Assembly: GCF_932294415.1 (NCBI RefSeq)
Contig: NC_065539.1
Location: 47,902,501-47,966,500 of the forward strand
DNA from: Quercus robur
Lineage: Eukaryota > Streptophyta > Magnoliopsida > Fagales > Fagaceae
DNA: 64,000 bases
Direction of reading: 5' to 3'
Shown: positions 62,685 to 64,000 of the stretch, piece after piece
Numbering within the stretch: the first letter of the stretch is position 1
Layout of the letters: every line of letters starts with the position of its first letter
Notes under the pieces: generated by a model
Database searches by the model: none
What the model saw: the letters and a program-made list of their open reading frames with translations, nothing else
What the model was told of the DNA's origin: nothing
Position numbers and translations under genes: made by a program

Positions 62685-62894
62685 TAATTGCTATAATGAT
62701 GTCTCCTTGGTGGTTTCCTTCTGTTCAACCTACTTGCCCTTCCAACTAATTGCGGCAACTAGGCATTGCCTAGCCATTTGCTGGCTTTCTCATACTATGA
62801 CAACGCCCTGTTCGATAGGAAATTTAACCTTCACATGCAAGGTGGACGGAACAGCCCCCATTGCGTGAATCCACGGCCTTCCCAGGATCGCCGT

Positions 62895-63998
62895 TTATGG
62901 GGAGAACGAACTGACTATTATGAAGGTCACCGTCACCTCCTTACCTTCCATATTTACAGGAAGCGAAATTTGACCTTCGAGAATCACCACCCTTCCATTA
63001 AAAGAGACCAACGGCGTATCATACTTCATCAAGTCCTGATTCTTTAATTTGAACCCTTCGAATAGATCCGAGTACATTACGTTGACCCCGCTTCCCTGCT
63101 CTACCATCACCCTTTTCACTAAGAAGCCGTTTATTTGCGCGGTCACTACCAACGCATCACCGTGCAATTGAATCATTCCCTCCAGATCCTCCTTGTCAAA
63201 AGTGATGGGCCCCCAACCAACTTTTATTTTCTTTATGGGGGGTTGTTCTCCCGAGAAATTTTCTTTGGGTGCCACTGTCAACACCCCTTTTCTGGTTATA
63301 GTCGCACCCCTCGGGGCAGCATGGATGACCTCAATCACCCCTAATGGCGATGGGAGAGCGTTCCCTTTTTGCTGAGCACCATGACTAGCATCCCGATTTC
63401 CGAAATCCACTACGAACTCTTTCAAATATTCGGCCTTCACCAGTTGCCCTAGATGATCTTTTAATACCCGACATTGCTTGATGGTATGCCCCTTATCCCT
63501 ATGGTATGTACAATACAAGTTTTGATTCTTTCGAGACGGGTCACCCCCTATCTTGTTCGGCCACCTAAAGAATGGTTCGTTCTTAATCCGGTCTACAATC
63601 TTGTGTACAGACTCCTTGAATGCCACGTTCACCCCCCCCCCAATTTTTGCTTCCAGTGCCTGCATCCTGAAATCCTTCCGTGGTCTCAGGGGAAAAACGC
63701 CTTGCCGAGAACGATTTAGCAACGAGGCCTTGCCCTTATTTTGCAACCGATCGTCCTTAAGGCGTTTATACTCCTCAATACACCTCATGAGTTGCCTCAT
63801 ATTCTCGAGAGGCCTTTTCGTCAACGACTCCCGTAATTCAGAATCCTTGAGCAGCCACATCCTAAAAGTGCTCGCTGTAATCTTCTCGTTACCCCCACCA
63901 ATTTCATTGTAAAGCTCCCAATACCAACTGGTATAATTCCAAAGGGTTTCACTAACCCTTATCTTTATGGATAGTAACGCGTCCACCGGTTGTGGCAC
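62895..63998 (-). pseudogene. Tat element gag and aspartic protease (partial)
   Basis: The open frame runs in from the window edge. It has a retrotransposon gag segment (SELRESLTKRPLENM), the nucleocapsid-like knuckle YCTYHRDKGHTIKQC, and the protease with VMVEQGSGVNVMYSDLF. The protease active-site Asp, normally in VDQGS or VDTGS, is Glu. The frame stops at 62895 and the following linker to RT has stops. Confidence 0.75.
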
Positions 63999-64000
63999 CC

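Larger units (their letters stand above)
54983..64000 (-). mobile_element. Ty3/gypsy retrotransposon of the Tat type (right end outside window)
   Basis: Reading the minus strand from 64000 down, the order is gag, protease, RT, RNase H, integrase, then a long 3' region with a tandem array and an ORF on the opposite strand, then an LTR at 54983-55572. The gag-PR-RT-RH-INT order defines Ty3/gypsy. An extra antisense ORF between pol and the 3' LTR and a repeat-rich 3' region are known hallmarks of the Tat lineage. Nonsense codons, one frameshift and altered catalytic residues make it immobile. The 5' LTR lies beyond the window, so LTR divergence and age cannot be estimated. Confidence 0.85.

Overview
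This is a plant nuclear genome window. Coding sequence is split by AT-rich spliceosomal introns, several genes have plant-specific architectures, and the rest is packed with plant transposon families: L1- and RTE-type LINEs, tRNA-derived SINEs, MITEs, PIF/Harbinger, Mutator-like, Ty1/copia and Ty3/gypsy elements. It looks like a woody eudicot, but that is an impression from gene and repeat style, and no species marker was seen.

Layout. From 515 to 14734 (+) lie the last eleven exons of NRPC1, the largest subunit of RNA polymerase III; its 5' exons precede the window. Its introns are swollen by insertions, including a 5'-truncated LINE with a perfect 14-bp target-site duplication, a PIF-like element, a hAT-like MITE and an RTE LINE relic. 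From about 14.7 to 23 kb is transposon debris: a PIF/Harbinger transposase relic, two copies of a CTCGAG-rich inverted-repeat element, and a 641-bp solo LTR. At 23.7 and 27.1 kb (-) sit two duplicated tiny genes for one-pass membrane proteins of 48 and 45 aa. From 29963 to 34562 (-) is a nine-exon gene for a plastid-targeted atypical short-chain dehydrogenase/epimerase-like protein. One of its introns is a textbook U12-type AT-AC intron, another hosts a 976-bp Mutator-like element, and a third carries an internal tandem duplication. At 36105-37489 a PIF-like element carries a fragment of a CONSTANS-like B-box gene. A decayed copia reverse transcriptase lies at about 38 kb. From 42959 to 49310 (+) is a seven-exon, N-myristoylated CDK-like protein kinase whose first coding intron has a GC donor. 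At 51832-52930 (+) is a two-exon gene for a Gly/Pro-rich protein with a Cys-rich hydrophobic core. From about 54983 to the right edge lies most of a decayed Ty3/gypsy element of the Tat type on the minus strand: LTR, an antisense spliced ORF with its own TATA box, a 73-bp tandem array, integrase, RNase H, RT, protease and gag.

The host genes do not form a pathway: Pol III transcription, a plastid redox-fold protein, a kinase and small membrane proteins are simply neighbours, as is usual in plants. I found no evidence for a wholly new biological system. The most rewarding items are the AT-AC intron, the two transposons that appear to carry captured host sequence, the antisense gene and satellite-like array of the Tat element, and the duplicated micro-gene pair.
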